A DNA stretch of 64,000 nucleotides from Haloarculaceae archaeon H-GB1-1 (GCA_029688825.1 JARUKX010000006.1:111337-175336), one strand, 5' to 3'. Positions 44,648 through 53,525 are shown, numbered from the stretch's first letter. The notes: generated from the letters alone by a model not told the origin. Numbers and translations: made by a program.

Positions 44648-46942
44648 TCAGTCGTCGTCGCCCAGGCCGACGGACGGAATCGACCCGTCACTCGGTGACG
44701 GGTCGCTCGTGGGCTCGCGCTGCTTGAACAACTTTGCAGCCACGTCCGCGGCGAACAGCACCGTGCCACCGATGAGCGCGACGTCGCCCGGCATCCGCGC
44801 CCAGAACAGGGTCTGGACGAGGGGCTGGTCGTAGAACGCGAGGCTCCGGGCGAAGTCGTAGCCCTGGGTGTAGGCGGCCTCTAGCTGAAGGAACCCGACC
44901 GGCAGGACCGAGACGAACACCATCAGCACCAGCCCGACGTTCCACAGCCAGAACGCTCGGCGGAGGTTCGTGCCGTCCCAGCGTACGGGGTCGACGGTCA
45001 CGCGCAACATGTAGGTCGCCATCCCCAGCGCGAGGAACCCGAACGCGCCGAACATCGCTGCATGGGCGTGGCCGACGGTCAGGTAGGTACCGTGCTCGTA
45101 GTAGTTCACAAGCGGGAGGTTGATGAAGAACCCGAGCACGCCCGCGCCGACGAAGTTCCACAGCCCGGATGCGATGATGAACATGAACGGCAGCCGGTAG
45201 GGGAACGACGCACCGCCCGCCTGCATCGTCCGGTACTCGTTGTACGCCTCGTAGAGGATGAACATCAGCGGCACGAGTTCCAGCGTGGAGAACGCGCTGC
45301 CGATGGGGATCCACAGGTCTGGCATGCCGACCCACCAGTAGTGGTGGGAGACGCCGATGACTCCCGTGCCCATCACCAGCAGCGCCTCGACCATGACCGC
45401 CTTCTCGGCGCTGCGGTGTTTCAGGAGATTCATGCTGACCAGCGTCATCGCGACGACGGCGACGATGAAGAACTCGAAGGCCCCTTCGACCCACATGTGG
45501 ACGACCCACCAGCGCCAGAACTCCGTGACGGCCATGTTGGTCGTCGGCGTGAACAGGAAGCCCGCGCAGAACAGCAGCGCGATGGAGCCACCCGCGTAGA
45601 GGACGAGGTGGGAGATACCGTAGCGCGGCTCGCGGTCGAGCAACGGCTTCAGTCCGCGCGCGGCCAGGACGGCCCACCCGAGGAAGCCGACGAGGATACC
45701 GACCTGCCAGAGCTTCCCGATTTCGAGGTACTCCAGCCCCTCGTTGCCGAGGAGCCACCACAGCTGGCCGTCGATGACGTTCTGCGCGCCCAGCCAGACG
45801 CCTGCGAGCCCGCCGACGGCGACGACGACGAGCGCGCCCAGCAGGAGGTTCACGTACCGCGCCTGATTCTTCGGTTCGCGACGGGTCAACAGCGGGGGCA
45901 GGAACAGCCCTGCTCCGAGCCACAGCGTCGCGATCCAGAGGATACCGAGGTCGAGGTGGATCGTCTTCGCGATGGAGAACGGAAGCAGCGAGACGACGTT
46001 CACCCCGAGGAGTTCACCCAGTCCGAAGAAGGCGTCACGCTCGATGTAGTAGTGTGCGAGCAGGCCACCGAGGAGGACCTGTCCGACGAACAACAGCGCC
46101 GCCACCGGCAGGAAGCGGACCGCCGCGCGCTGACTCGGTAGCAGTTCGAACTCGCCCGGTGACGGCACGTCGAGGTGTTCGACGTCGGGTTCGGGAAGTT
46201 CGATCGAGTGGTAGAGCCAGACGCCGAGGCCCGCGCCCGCGACGAGCAACACCATCGCGACGACGCTCCAGGTCATCGCACTCGCTGGCGGCGTGTTGCC
46301 GGCATCGGGCACGTACGGCCAGTCGTTCGTGTAGGAGTGGTCGCTCCCCGGACGGTCCGCGTGGGCGAACCAGGCGGTCCAGAGCGCGAAGTCGGCGAAC
46401 TGCCGGGCCTCTTCCTCGCTCTCGATGGTGCCCGCTGGCAGGCCGTGTTCGAGGCTTCCCTCGTGGTACTTCGTCACGTAGTCGTGTTTCACCTGCTCGT
46501 AGGCGTACAGTTCGGCGGCGGAGAGTTCGACCACCCCCTCACCACCGCTGTCGTCTTCCATATCCTGCTCGACGAGCGTGTCGACGACGCCCCGTTTCTC
46601 GGCCGAGAGCTCGCCGTACGCCGTTCCGTAGCGCTCCTCGGCGTAGTAGCCCTTCATGTAGTCGGTCTGTCGCTGGAGCGCGTCGGCGGTGTAGTCGTCG
46701 CCGAAGTACGCTCCGTTGCCGAGAATCGAGCCGTGGTTCATCAGGCCGTTCTGCTGGAACGCGACCTTTCCAGCCTGCACGTCTTCCTGTGTCGCGACAA
46801 CCTGTCCATCGGGGCCAACCACGCGCTGGGGAATCGGCGGTGCCTGCTCGTAGGCCAGATAGGCACCGGCCCCCATCACGACGAGGTTGGCGACGAACAC
46901 GAAGACGAGTGCCTTCGCGAGCGTCTGTCTACTGACTTGCAT
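44648..46942 (-). CDS. norB: Quinol-dependent nitric-oxide reductase (single-subunit qNOR)
   Basis: Reduces NO to N2O in denitrification or NO detoxification, in the cytoplasmic membrane. The 764-residue protein from ATG 46942 has a N-terminal helix, a roughly 200-residue extracytoplasmic domain (AGKVAFQQNGLMNHGSILGNGAYFG) and then the NorB core of about 12 helices. The core shows HMWVEGAFEFF, GVSHHYWWVG, ELVPLMFILYEAYNEY and LTVGHAHAAMFGAFG, with the heme and FeB histidines. The N-terminal fusion domain replaces NorC, as in qNOR. It is divergent from a VOC gene. Confidence 0.95.
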   Translation of the reverse strand: MQVSRQTLAKALVFVFVANLVVMGAGAYLAYEQAPPIPQRVVGPDGQVVATQEDVQAGKVAFQQNGLMNHGSILGNGAYFGDDYTADALQRQTDYMKGYYAEERYGTAYGELSAEKRGVVDTLVEQDMEDDSGGEGVVELSAAELYAYEQVKHDYVTKYHEGSLEHGLPAGTIESEEEARQFADFALWTAWFAHADRPGSDHSYTNDWPYVPDAGNTPPASAMTWSVVAMVLLVAGAGLGVWLYHSIELPEPDVEHLDVPSPGEFELLPSQRAAVRFLPVAALLFVGQVLLGGLLAHYYIERDAFFGLGELLGVNVVSLLPFSIAKTIHLDLGILWIATLWLGAGLFLPPLLTRREPKNQARYVNLLLGALVVVAVGGLAGVWLGAQNVIDGQLWWLLGNEGLEYLEIGKLWQVGILVGFLGWAVLAARGLKPLLDREPRYGISHLVLYAGGSIALLFCAGFLFTPTTNMAVTEFWRWWVVHMWVEGAFEFFIVAVVAMTLVSMNLLKHRSAEKAVMVEALLVMGTGVIGVSHHYWWVGMPDLWIPIGSAFSTLELVPLMFILYEAYNEYRTMQAGGASFPYRLPFMFIIASGLWNFVGAGVLGFFINLPLVNYYEHGTYLTVGHAHAAMFGAFGFLALGMATYMLRVTVDPVRWDGTNLRRAFWLWNVGLVLMVFVSVLPVGFLQLEAAYTQGYDFARSLAFYDQPLVQTLFWARMPGDVALIGGTVLFAADVAAKLFKQREPTSDPSPSDGSIPSVGLGDDD

Positions 46943-47071
46943 ACAGATGGCGGTTCGAGTTTTTGGCTCTTCTAAACCCGACCGCCTTCTCACGGTTCTG
47001 GACCCTTCCCGAAGGTGTTCGAACCGGAAACGACCCCGCGTTTTTTGCGTTTCTGTGCCGAACCGACCGAC

Positions 47072-47752
47072 ATGCTCACGGGGTTGCGCTGGCTGGCGCT
47101 GGAGGCGAAGTATCTCGACCGGGCCGCGTCGTTCTACCGGCAGTATCTCGGAATGCCGGAACTTCGCACGACGGAGGACGAGGTGGCCTTCGCTGCTGGC
47201 GACACCGAGTTGATTCTTCGGGCACCCAGCGGCGTCCCGCGCGGTGGACTCCACACCCACTACGCCCTCTCGACGCCGTACGGGGCCTACGACGACTGGT
47301 GGGACAGACTGTCCGAGCGCTTCGACCTCGTGGAACACCAGTTCGGCGACGCGAGGTCGCTGTACTTCTACGATATCGAGGGGAACTGCGTGGAGATCGG
47401 CCAGCGGGGGCAGGAAGGGGACGGCATCACGGGCATCTTCGAGGTCGTGCTCGAAGTCGAGGACCTCGCGCGTGCGGAGGAGTTCTACACTGGACTCGGT
47501 ATGGAGCCGGTCAGTCGTGGCGACGAGCGAAAGCGGGTCCGACTCAGCGCTGGCCCGTTCGACTTCGAACTGTGGGAGCCACACCTCGGGCTCGCCGACG
47601 CACGCGGTGGCGTCCACGTCGACCTCGGGCTGTCGACCGACGACCCTGCGGCGGCCGCCGATACCGTCGCAGCAGACGCGCTCTCCGTCGAGAGCCTCGA
47701 CGACGGCGTTCGCGTGCGGGACCCCGATGGCCACTACCTGACGTTCCGATAG
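47072..47752 (+). CDS. VOC (glyoxalase/dioxygenase) superfamily protein, two repeats
   Basis: A 226-residue protein with two tandem VOC beta-alpha-beta-beta-beta modules (about 1-115 and 122-226), each ending in an aromatic/Glu motif (DIEGNCVEIGQ and DPDGHYLTFR). Substrate is unknown; ring-cleaving dioxygenases, glyoxalases and antibiotic-resistance proteins all share the fold. ATG 47072 is used because the domain begins here. It is divergent from norB, 129 bp apart, with a GGCGGT/ACCGCC repeat between. Confidence 0.85.
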   Translation: MLTGLRWLALEAKYLDRAASFYRQYLGMPELRTTEDEVAFAAGDTELILRAPSGVPRGGLHTHYALSTPYGAYDDWWDRLSERFDLVEHQFGDARSLYFYDIEGNCVEIGQRGQEGDGITGIFEVVLEVEDLARAEEFYTGLGMEPVSRGDERKRVRLSAGPFDFELWEPHLGLADARGGVHVDLGLSTDDPAAAADTVAADALSVESLDDGVRVRDPDGHYLTFR

Positions 47753-47900
47753 CGGGCCGTTGACTGATCAGGCGGCGACGGTCGCAATAATAGAACGAGG
47801 TGTTGGCGTCCGCTGGCGGGAGTAATCGTCAGATGCTTTTTGAAATCTCGGTTTCGTTTGTCGAGATACTAATTCTAATTAACAAAAACATTAATAATAC

Positions 47901-48005
47901 ATGGGCTTTGATTTAATTTTGGAGGAGGTGAATTCAATGGGCTGGCTACAGATCGCAACCCAGATGTTCAAACACATCACGGGTATCGTCGACATTTGGG
48001 TCTAA
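47901..48005 (+). CDS. Candidate micropeptide with strong Shine-Dalgarno (22 or 34 aa)
   Basis: ATG 47901 opens a 34-codon frame, and the in-frame ATG 47937 gives 22 codons. GGAGGTGA at 47924-47931, five bases before ATG 47937, is a perfect complement to the 3' end of archaeal 16S rRNA, which is rare in leaderless haloarchaeal genes. The peptide (GWLQIATQMFKHITGIVDIW) is hydrophobic and amphipathic. The surrounding 100 bases are far more AT-rich than the rest of the window. There is no known homologue in my memory. Confidence 0.5.
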   Translation: MGFDLILEEVNSMGWLQIATQMFKHITGIVDIWV

Positions 48006-48138
48006 CTGCGGACCCTCTCGGCAGCATCGTGAAACAAGCAGGTGTCACGCCGCTTCATCCATCCGGCACCCCTCTTGACATTTCAGTACGACGGACGAAG
48101 GGTTTCCAGAAAGAGCACCCTCGCGACGACGAGCGACG

Positions 48139-48423
48139 CTACAGCCGGTCGGTATCGATATCCACGTCCGCGGGCGTCACGACGAGGAACCCCCGGAAGT
48201 GCATCAGTTCACCGCCGTTCTCTTTCACGTCGCGGGCGAACCCAGCGGCTCGTTCGTTCACGTCGCCGTCGACGTTCAACACGAGGACGTTCCCCTCCTC
48301 GACGAGGTCCGCCCAATCATCGTCGTCACTGCCGTCGAGAATCCCGAGCACGACGCGCCGCTCGGGCTCAGTCTCCTCGATCTGTTCCTCGACCGCCCGG
48401 AGGTCGAGGTCGAACTCGCTCAT
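48139..48423 (-). CDS. Conserved small haloarchaeal protein
   Basis: A 94-residue acidic protein starting MSEFDLDLRAVEEQ. It has an alternating strand-helix pattern (RRVVLGILDG, NVLVLNVDGDVNERAAGFARDVKENGG, FRGFLVVTP) that suggests a Rossmann-like small alpha/beta fold. It resembles a haloarchaeal DUF family near leuA, but I do not name it. Function is unknown. Confidence 0.75.
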   Translation of the reverse strand: MSEFDLDLRAVEEQIEETEPERRVVLGILDGSDDDDWADLVEEGNVLVLNVDGDVNERAAGFARDVKENGGELMHFRGFLVVTPADVDIDTDRL

Positions 48424-48520
48424 ACACGTGTCTCGGCGGCAGCCAGCAAAAATCCTCGCCTCGCGTGCGAGCGTTCTACTGTGTGGGTCATTCACACGAA
48501 ATGTCGAGAAGAGGACAACC

Positions 48521-48527
48521 TTTATAT
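48521..48527 (+). promoter_or_regulatory. TATA box of leuA
   Basis: TTTATAT lies 28-34 bases upstream of ATG 48555, preceded by purine-rich AGAGGACAA that could serve as BRE. The spacing fits a leaderless leuA transcript starting at or just before that ATG. Confidence 0.6.
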
Positions 48528-48554
48528 CCGGTGGACCCTCTCAAATCAGATACA

Positions 48555-49776
48555 ATGTCCGATACTACAGAGGGCACGTCGGGATCCCCGGCGGATCGAG
48601 TTCTTCCAGGGCACACTGGACAGCACTTCTGAAATCGACGAAGCACGAATTTTCGACACCACGCTGCGCGACGGTGAGCAGTCGCCACGCACCTCGTTCA
48701 GTTACGAGGACAAGCGCGAGATAGCGGCTGTACTGGACGAGATGGGGACCCACGTCATCGAGGCGGGCTTCCCCGTCAACTCCGACGCCGAGTTCGAAGC
48801 CGTTCGCGACATCGCCGAGAGCACGACGACGACGACCTGCGGGCTGGCACGCGTCGTCGAGAAAGACGTCGAAGCTGCAATCGACTCCGGGGTGGACCTG
48901 ATTCACGTCTTCGTGTCCACCAGCGACGTGCAGCTGCAAGACTCCATGCACGCGACCCGCGAAGAGGCCAAAGCGACCGCGGTCGAGATGGTCGAACGGG
49001 TCAAAGAGGCCGGCGTCGAGTGCATGTTCTCGCCGATGGACGCGACGCGAACGGACGAGGACTTCCTCATCGACGTCATCGAGGGTGTCTCCGAGGCTGG
49101 TACAGATTGGATAAACATTCCGGACACGTGCGGTGTCGCGACGCCACGACGTTTCTACGACCTGATCGAGAACGTCGTCTCCCACACCGACGCGTACATC
49201 GACGTCCACACACACGATGACTTCGGTCTGGCGTCCGCGAACGCGATCTCCGGCTTCGAGGCCGGTGCATCGCAGGCGCAGGTCTCCGTCAACGGCATCG
49301 GCGAGCGCGCGGGCAACGCCGCCTACGAAGAAGTCGTCATGTCGCTGGAGAGCCTCTACGACGTCGATACCGGCATCGACACGACGCGAATCACGGAACT
49401 CTCCCGCCTCGTGGAGGAGAAGAGTTCCATCGCCGTCCCCGGCAACAAGCCGGTCGTCGGCGAGAACGCGTTCTCCCACGAGAGCGGCATCCACGCCGCG
49501 GGCGTCATCGAGAACTCCGACACGTTCGAGCCCGGCGTCATGACCCCGGAGATGGTCGGCGCACAGCGCGAGCTCGTGCTGGGCAAACACACCGGCCAGC
49601 ACTCCGTCCGGGAACGCCTCATCGAGGCCGGGTTCGTCCCGACCGACGACGAGGTCCGGGAGGTAACCCGCCGCGTCAAGGACTACGGCGCGGAGAAGCA
49701 ACGGGTCACCATGAGCATCTTGACGGAGTTCGCGGAAGACGTCGGCATCGACGAGCGCGAGGAGGTCAGGGCCTGA
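48555..49776 (+). CDS. leuA: 2-isopropylmalate/citramalate synthase, apparent +1 frameshift near the N-terminus
   Basis: Catalyses the first leucine-specific condensation (or citramalate formation). The main frame from about 48590 (RRIEFFQGTLDSTSEIDEAR) to TGA 49776 has the family motifs TTLRDGEQSPRTSF, IEAGFPVNSDAEFE, HVFVSTSD, ECMFSPMDATR, VDVHTHDDFGLA-type metal site and GERAGNAAYEE. It has no start codon, whereas ATG 48555, ideally placed after the TATA box, is in another frame. Removing one C from CCCC (48586-48589) joins them into one protein. The roughly 130-residue C-terminal leucine-feedback domain of LeuA is absent. Confidence 0.8.
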
Positions 49777-50108
49777 GCCATGACCTCTCGCTCGGTTGCA
49801 ACGACCCGGCAGCGGCTGGTACGCAGCCGATGCGAACGCCAGGACGGCCGACTGACGCCGGAGCCGTTACAGAAACCTTATTACGGGCCACGAAGTGACA
49901 TTCGTAGTGATGAGTGCGTCCGCTTCGGTTACGCCGTCGAGCCCGACCGAAAGCGACGCGACCGGCCTTCTCGGGATCATTGTAGGGGCTGTCTAGCCCC
50001 ACATATCCCATCTCCGACGATTTTCCGGCACGCACCGACCGACCAGGAGGCCGTAGATATGTTCCACACACCCACAATGCGCTATCGACCACGAACGGAG
50101 ACTGAGAA
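49777..50108 (+). promoter_or_regulatory. Candidate ilvB attenuator leader region
   Basis: This 332-bp leader holds a TATA box (CTTATTA, 49877-49883), a 28-codon leader peptide (49910-49996), a composite hairpin (GGGAT 49973-49977 with ATCCC 50005-50009, and GGGGCT 49985-49990 with AGCCCC 49995-50000), a TTTT run (50021-50024), and an SD-led minicistron overlapping the ilvB start. CGGCCTTCT (49963-49971) can pair over nine bases with AGGAGGCCG (50045-50053), covering the minicistron SD. Confidence 0.6.
49910..49996 (+). CDS. Branched-chain-rich leader peptide of the ilvB operon (28 aa)
   Basis: ATG 49910 lies 27-33 bases after CTTATTA, fitting a leaderless start. The 28-residue product is Ser/Thr-rich at the N-terminus and ends GLLGIIVGAV, so codons 20, 21, 23, 24, 25 and 28 encode Leu, Leu, Ile, Ile, Val, Val, just before the stop at 49994-49996. 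This is the pattern of bacterial ilv leader peptides. The last codons form the 5' half of a strong hairpin. Confidence 0.6.
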   Translation: MSASASVTPSSPTESDATGLLGIIVGAV

Positions 50109-50112
50109 ATGA
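50045..50112 (+). CDS. SD-led 17-codon minicistron coupled to ilvB
   Basis: AGGAGG (50045-50050) precedes ATG 50059 by eight bases. The 17-codon frame MFHTPTMRYRPRTETEK ends at TGA 50110-50112, overlapping ATG 50109 of ilvB. A terminating ribosome could restart directly on ilvB, so the minicistron SD would control ilvB translation. The coding part runs from 50059. Its peptide is probably not functional by itself. Confidence 0.5.
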
Positions 50113-51857
50113 GCGAGCGAGCATCGATTCCCAAACCAGAGGACGAAGACGAATCGGACGACGAGCAACAGCCGGTCACGACCGGCGCACAGTCAGTCAT
50201 CCGAGCACTGGAGAACGCCGGCGCAGAGTACGTGTTCGGCGTCCAGGGCGGCGCGATCATGCCCGTCTACGACGCACTCTACGACTCGGACATCAACCAC
50301 GTCACGATGGCCCACGAACAGGGGGCGTCCCATGCTGCCGACGCGTTCGGTATCGTTTCGGGCGAACCCGGCGTCTGTTTCGCCACGTCGGGTCCCGGCG
50401 CGACGAACCTCGTGACCGGCATCGCCGACGCGAATATGGACAGCGACCCGATGATCGCGCTGACAGGGCAGGTCCCCACGGAGTTCGTCGGCAACGACGC
50501 CTTCCAGGAGACCGACACCGTCGGCGTCACCCAGCCCATTACGAAAGAGAGCTACTTCGCGAGCGATTCCGACACCGTCGGTGACGACGTGAGCGAGGCG
50601 TTCGCCCTGGCGGACGAGGGTCGGCAGGGCCCGACGCTGGTCGACCTGCCGAAGGACGTCACGAAGGGCGAGACCGACAAGGAGCCCAAGAAGCCGAAGA
50701 CGCCAGAGACGTACACGGTCCAGACGGAGGCCGACGAGGAGATGGTCGATGCGGCCGCCGAGGCAATCGAGAGCGCCGACAAACCGGTCATCCTCGCAGG
50801 TGGAGGCGTCATCAAGGCCGACGCCACCGAGGAACTGTTCCGGTTCGCCACGAAGTACGAGATTCCGGTCATCACCACGATGCCAGGCCTCGGTGCGTTC
50901 CCGGAAGACCACGAACTCTCGCTGGAGATGGCGGGCATGCACGGGACCGGCTACGCCAACATGGCGGTCACCAACACTGACCTGCTCGTCGGCGTCGGCA
51001 CTCGCTTCGACGACCGCCTCACTGGCGGCGTCGATAGCTTCGCTCCGGACGCCGAACTCGTCCACGTCGACATCGACCCGGCTGAGATCAGCAAGAACAT
51101 CTACGCCGACTACCCGCTCGTCGGCGACGCCGGCCGCGTCCTCGACCAGCTGTACGACGCGATGACGGCCGCGCCCGACGCCGACGAATGGCGCGAGCAG
51201 TGCCAGACCTGGAAGGACGAGTACCCGCTGGACTACCAGATGCCGGAGGACGAACCGCTGAAGCCCCAGCACATCGTCGAGACCTTCGACGAGGTCACCG
51301 ACGACGACGCCATCGTGACGACCGGCGTCGGCCAACACCAGATGTGGGCCTGCCAGTACTGGACGTTCAGAGAGCCACGCACGTGGGTCTCCAGTCACGG
51401 CCTGGGGACGATGGGCTACGGCGTTCCGTCGGCCATCGGCGCGAAGCTCGCGGCCCCCGACCAGGAGGTCGTCTCCTTCGACGGCGACGGGTCCTTCCTG
51501 ATGACCGTGCAGGAACTCTCAGTCGCCGTTCGGGAGAACCTGGACATCACCTTCGTCGTCCTGAACAACGAGGCCATCGGCATGGTCCGCCAGTGGCAGG
51601 ACGGCTTCTACGAGGGCCGCCGCATGGCCTCGGAGTATCCGTGGATCCCGGAGTTCGACAAGCTCGCCGAAGCGTTCGGCGCGGCCGGGTTCCGACTGGA
51701 GGACTACGACGAGGTCGAGGAGACCATCCAGGCCGCCCGCGAGTACGACGGGCCGGCAGTCATCGACGCACTGATAGACCCCGCCGAGAACGTCTACCCC
51801 ATGGTGCCGTCCGGCGGCGACAACGGGCTGTTCGCACTCTCGGAGGACCAGCTATAG
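50109..51857 (+). CDS. ilvB: Acetolactate synthase, large (catalytic) subunit
   Basis: Thiamine-diphosphate enzyme for the first common step of valine, leucine and isoleucine synthesis, 582 residues. FGVQGGAIMPVYDAL and MAHEQGASHAADAFG (with the catalytic Glu) are near residues 39-80. The central FAD/structural domain is complete. The ThDP/Mg motif GDGSFLMTVQELSVAVRENLDITFVVLNN lies at about 459-487. It begins an operon ilvB-ilvN-ilvC-orf-leuC-leuD, with leuB close behind. Confidence 0.96.
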   Translation: MSERASIPKPEDEDESDDEQQPVTTGAQSVIRALENAGAEYVFGVQGGAIMPVYDALYDSDINHVTMAHEQGASHAADAFGIVSGEPGVCFATSGPGATNLVTGIADANMDSDPMIALTGQVPTEFVGNDAFQETDTVGVTQPITKESYFASDSDTVGDDVSEAFALADEGRQGPTLVDLPKDVTKGETDKEPKKPKTPETYTVQTEADEEMVDAAAEAIESADKPVILAGGGVIKADATEELFRFATKYEIPVITTMPGLGAFPEDHELSLEMAGMHGTGYANMAVTNTDLLVGVGTRFDDRLTGGVDSFAPDAELVHVDIDPAEISKNIYADYPLVGDAGRVLDQLYDAMTAAPDADEWREQCQTWKDEYPLDYQMPEDEPLKPQHIVETFDEVTDDDAIVTTGVGQHQMWACQYWTFREPRTWVSSHGLGTMGYGVPSAIGAKLAAPDQEVVSFDGDGSFLMTVQELSVAVRENLDITFVVLNNEAIGMVRQWQDGFYEGRRMASEYPWIPEFDKLAEAFGAAGFRLEDYDEVEETIQAAREYDGPAVIDALIDPAENVYPMVPSGGDNGLFALSEDQL

Positions 51858-51866
51858 GTGATCGAC

Positions 51867-52460
51867 ATGAGTCACGGAGAACTTCCCGGCCCGGCCCCCG
51901 AAGATCGGATGCGCCCGGAGGGTCGCCGGAACACCCAAGGTATTCGCATCGACCCGGAAGCCGAAGCGACGCACGAACCGCGCCAGGCTGTGCTGTCGGC
52001 GCTGGTGAAGCACAAACCCGGCGTCCTCGCCGAAGTGTCGGGGCTGTTCAGCCGCCGGCAGTTCAACATCGAGAGCCTCACCGTCGGTCCGACGACCGAC
52101 GACGAGATGGCTCGGATGACCATCCTCATCGAGGAACCGACGCCGGGCGTCGAGCAGGCGAAGAAGCAACTCCAGAAGCTCGTGCCCGTCATCTCGGTCA
52201 CGGAACTGGAGCCCGAAGCCATCCGCCGCGAACTCGCGATGATCAAGGTCGACGGCGAGAAACCCGACGACATCAACGCCGTCGCCGACATGTACGGCGG
52301 ACAGGCCGTCGACGCCTGCGACGAGACCGTGACCGTCGAGGTCACCGGTAGCAAGCAGAAGGTCGACGCCGCCATCGAGGCGTTCAGTCAGTTCGGCATC
52401 CGAGAGATCGTTCGCACGGGCACCGCCGCACTCGAACGCGGCGCGAAGGACACCCAATAG
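51867..52460 (+). CDS. ilvN: Acetolactate synthase, small (regulatory) subunit
   Basis: Regulatory partner of IlvB, 197 residues. After a roughly 35-residue charged leader comes the ACT domain (LSALVKHKPGVLAEVSGLFSRRQFNIESLTVG), the valine-binding feedback site in the family, and then the ALS small-subunit C-terminal domain (ELALIKV-like ELAMIKVDG). ATG 51867 is chosen; an in-frame GTG directly after the ilvB stop (51858) would add three residues. Confidence 0.94.
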   Translation: MSHGELPGPAPEDRMRPEGRRNTQGIRIDPEAEATHEPRQAVLSALVKHKPGVLAEVSGLFSRRQFNIESLTVGPTTDDEMARMTILIEEPTPGVEQAKKQLQKLVPVISVTELEPEAIRRELAMIKVDGEKPDDINAVADMYGGQAVDACDETVTVEVTGSKQKVDAAIEAFSQFGIREIVRTGTAALERGAKDTQ

Positions 52461-52469
52461 GAGACAACT

Positions 52470-53525
52470 ATGGCAGACGAATTCACGACGACCGTATACT
52501 ACGACGACGACGCAGACGAATCGATGCTCGACGACACGACCGTGGCCGTCCTGGGCTACGGGAGCCAGGGCCACGCCCACGCGCTGAATCTCCACGAGAG
52601 TGGTGTCGACGTCATCGTCGGCCTGCGAGAGAACTCCTCCTCCCGCGCCGACGCAGAAGACGCCGGCCTCACCGTGAAGGCACCAGACGTGGCCGCGGCA
52701 GAGGCGGACATCGTCAAGATGCTCGTCCCCGACACCGTGCAGCCGGCAGTCTACGAAGCCATCTCGGACGGCCTCGAAGCCGGCGACACGCTGCAGTTCG
52801 CCCACGGCTTCAACATCCACTACGGCCAGATCGAACCGCCGGAGGACGTGAACGTGACGATGGTCGCACCGAAGTCGCCCGGCCACCTCGTCCGCCGGAC
52901 CTACGAGCGCGGTGAGGGCGTCCCCGGCCTCGTCGCAATCTACCAGGACGCGACCGGCGACGCCAAGGAACAGGCGCTGGCGTACGCGAAGGCCATCGGC
53001 TGCACCCGCTCCGGCGTCATCGAGACGACCTTCCAGGAGGAGACCGAGACCGACCTGTTCGGCGAGCAGGCCGTCCTCTGTGGCGGCGTCACCGAGCTGA
53101 TGAAGCAGGGCTACGAGACCCTGGTGGACGCAGGGTACTCACCGGAGATGGCGTACTTCGAGTGCATCAACGAGGTCAAACTCATCGTCGACCTCATCTA
53201 CGAGGGCGGGCTGATGGAGATGTGGAACTCCGTCTCCGACACGGCCGAGTACGGCGGGCTGACCCGCGGCGAGTACGTCGTCGACGAAGACGTCGCCCGC
53301 GAAGGGATGGAACAGGTCCTCGAAGAGGTCCAGAACGGCGAGTTCGCTCGCGAGTGGATCTCCGAGAATCAGACGAACCGACCGAGCTACAAGCAGCTTC
53401 GCCAGGCAGAGCAGGAACACGACGCCGAAGGCGTCGGCGAACGCCTGCGGGAAGCCGTGAGCCTCGGACAGTCAGAATCGGACGAGAAAGAGAACACAGA
53501 AGAGGAAGTGACAGCAGATGACTGA
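52470..53525 (+). CDS. ilvC: Ketol-acid reductoisomerase (class I)
   Basis: NADPH-dependent isomeroreductase, second common step of branched-chain synthesis, 351 residues. The Rossmann motif is [17 protein letters not shown] (about residues 26-42). [11 protein letters not shown], and the knotted C-terminal domain with [14 protein letters not shown] and SDTAEYG (metal and substrate ligands), follow. About 25 residues of acidic tail extend beyond the usual end. The stop overlaps the next ORF by eight bases. Confidence 0.96.
   Translation: MADEFTTTVYYDDDADESMLDDTTVAVLGYGSQGHAHALNLHESGVDVIVGLRENSSSRADAEDAGLTVKAPDVAAAEADIVKMLVPDTVQPAVYEAISDGLEAGDTLQFAHGFNIHYGQIEPPEDVNVTMVAPKSPGHLVRRTYERGEGVPGLVAIYQDATGDAKEQALAYAKAIGCTRSGVIETTFQEETETDLFGEQAVLCGGVTELMKQGYETLVDAGYSPEMAYFECINEVKLIVDLIYEGGLMEMWNSVSDTAEYGGLTRGEYVVDEDVAREGMEQVLEEVQNGEFAREWISENQTNRPSYKQLRQAEQEHDAEGVGERLREAVSLGQSESDEKENTEEEVTADD

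Noticed and set aside
46943..47734. N-terminal extension of the nitric-oxide reductase frame by 264 codons
   Set aside because: The extension is antisense to the VOC gene. ATG 46942 begins a typical qNOR signal-anchor helix.
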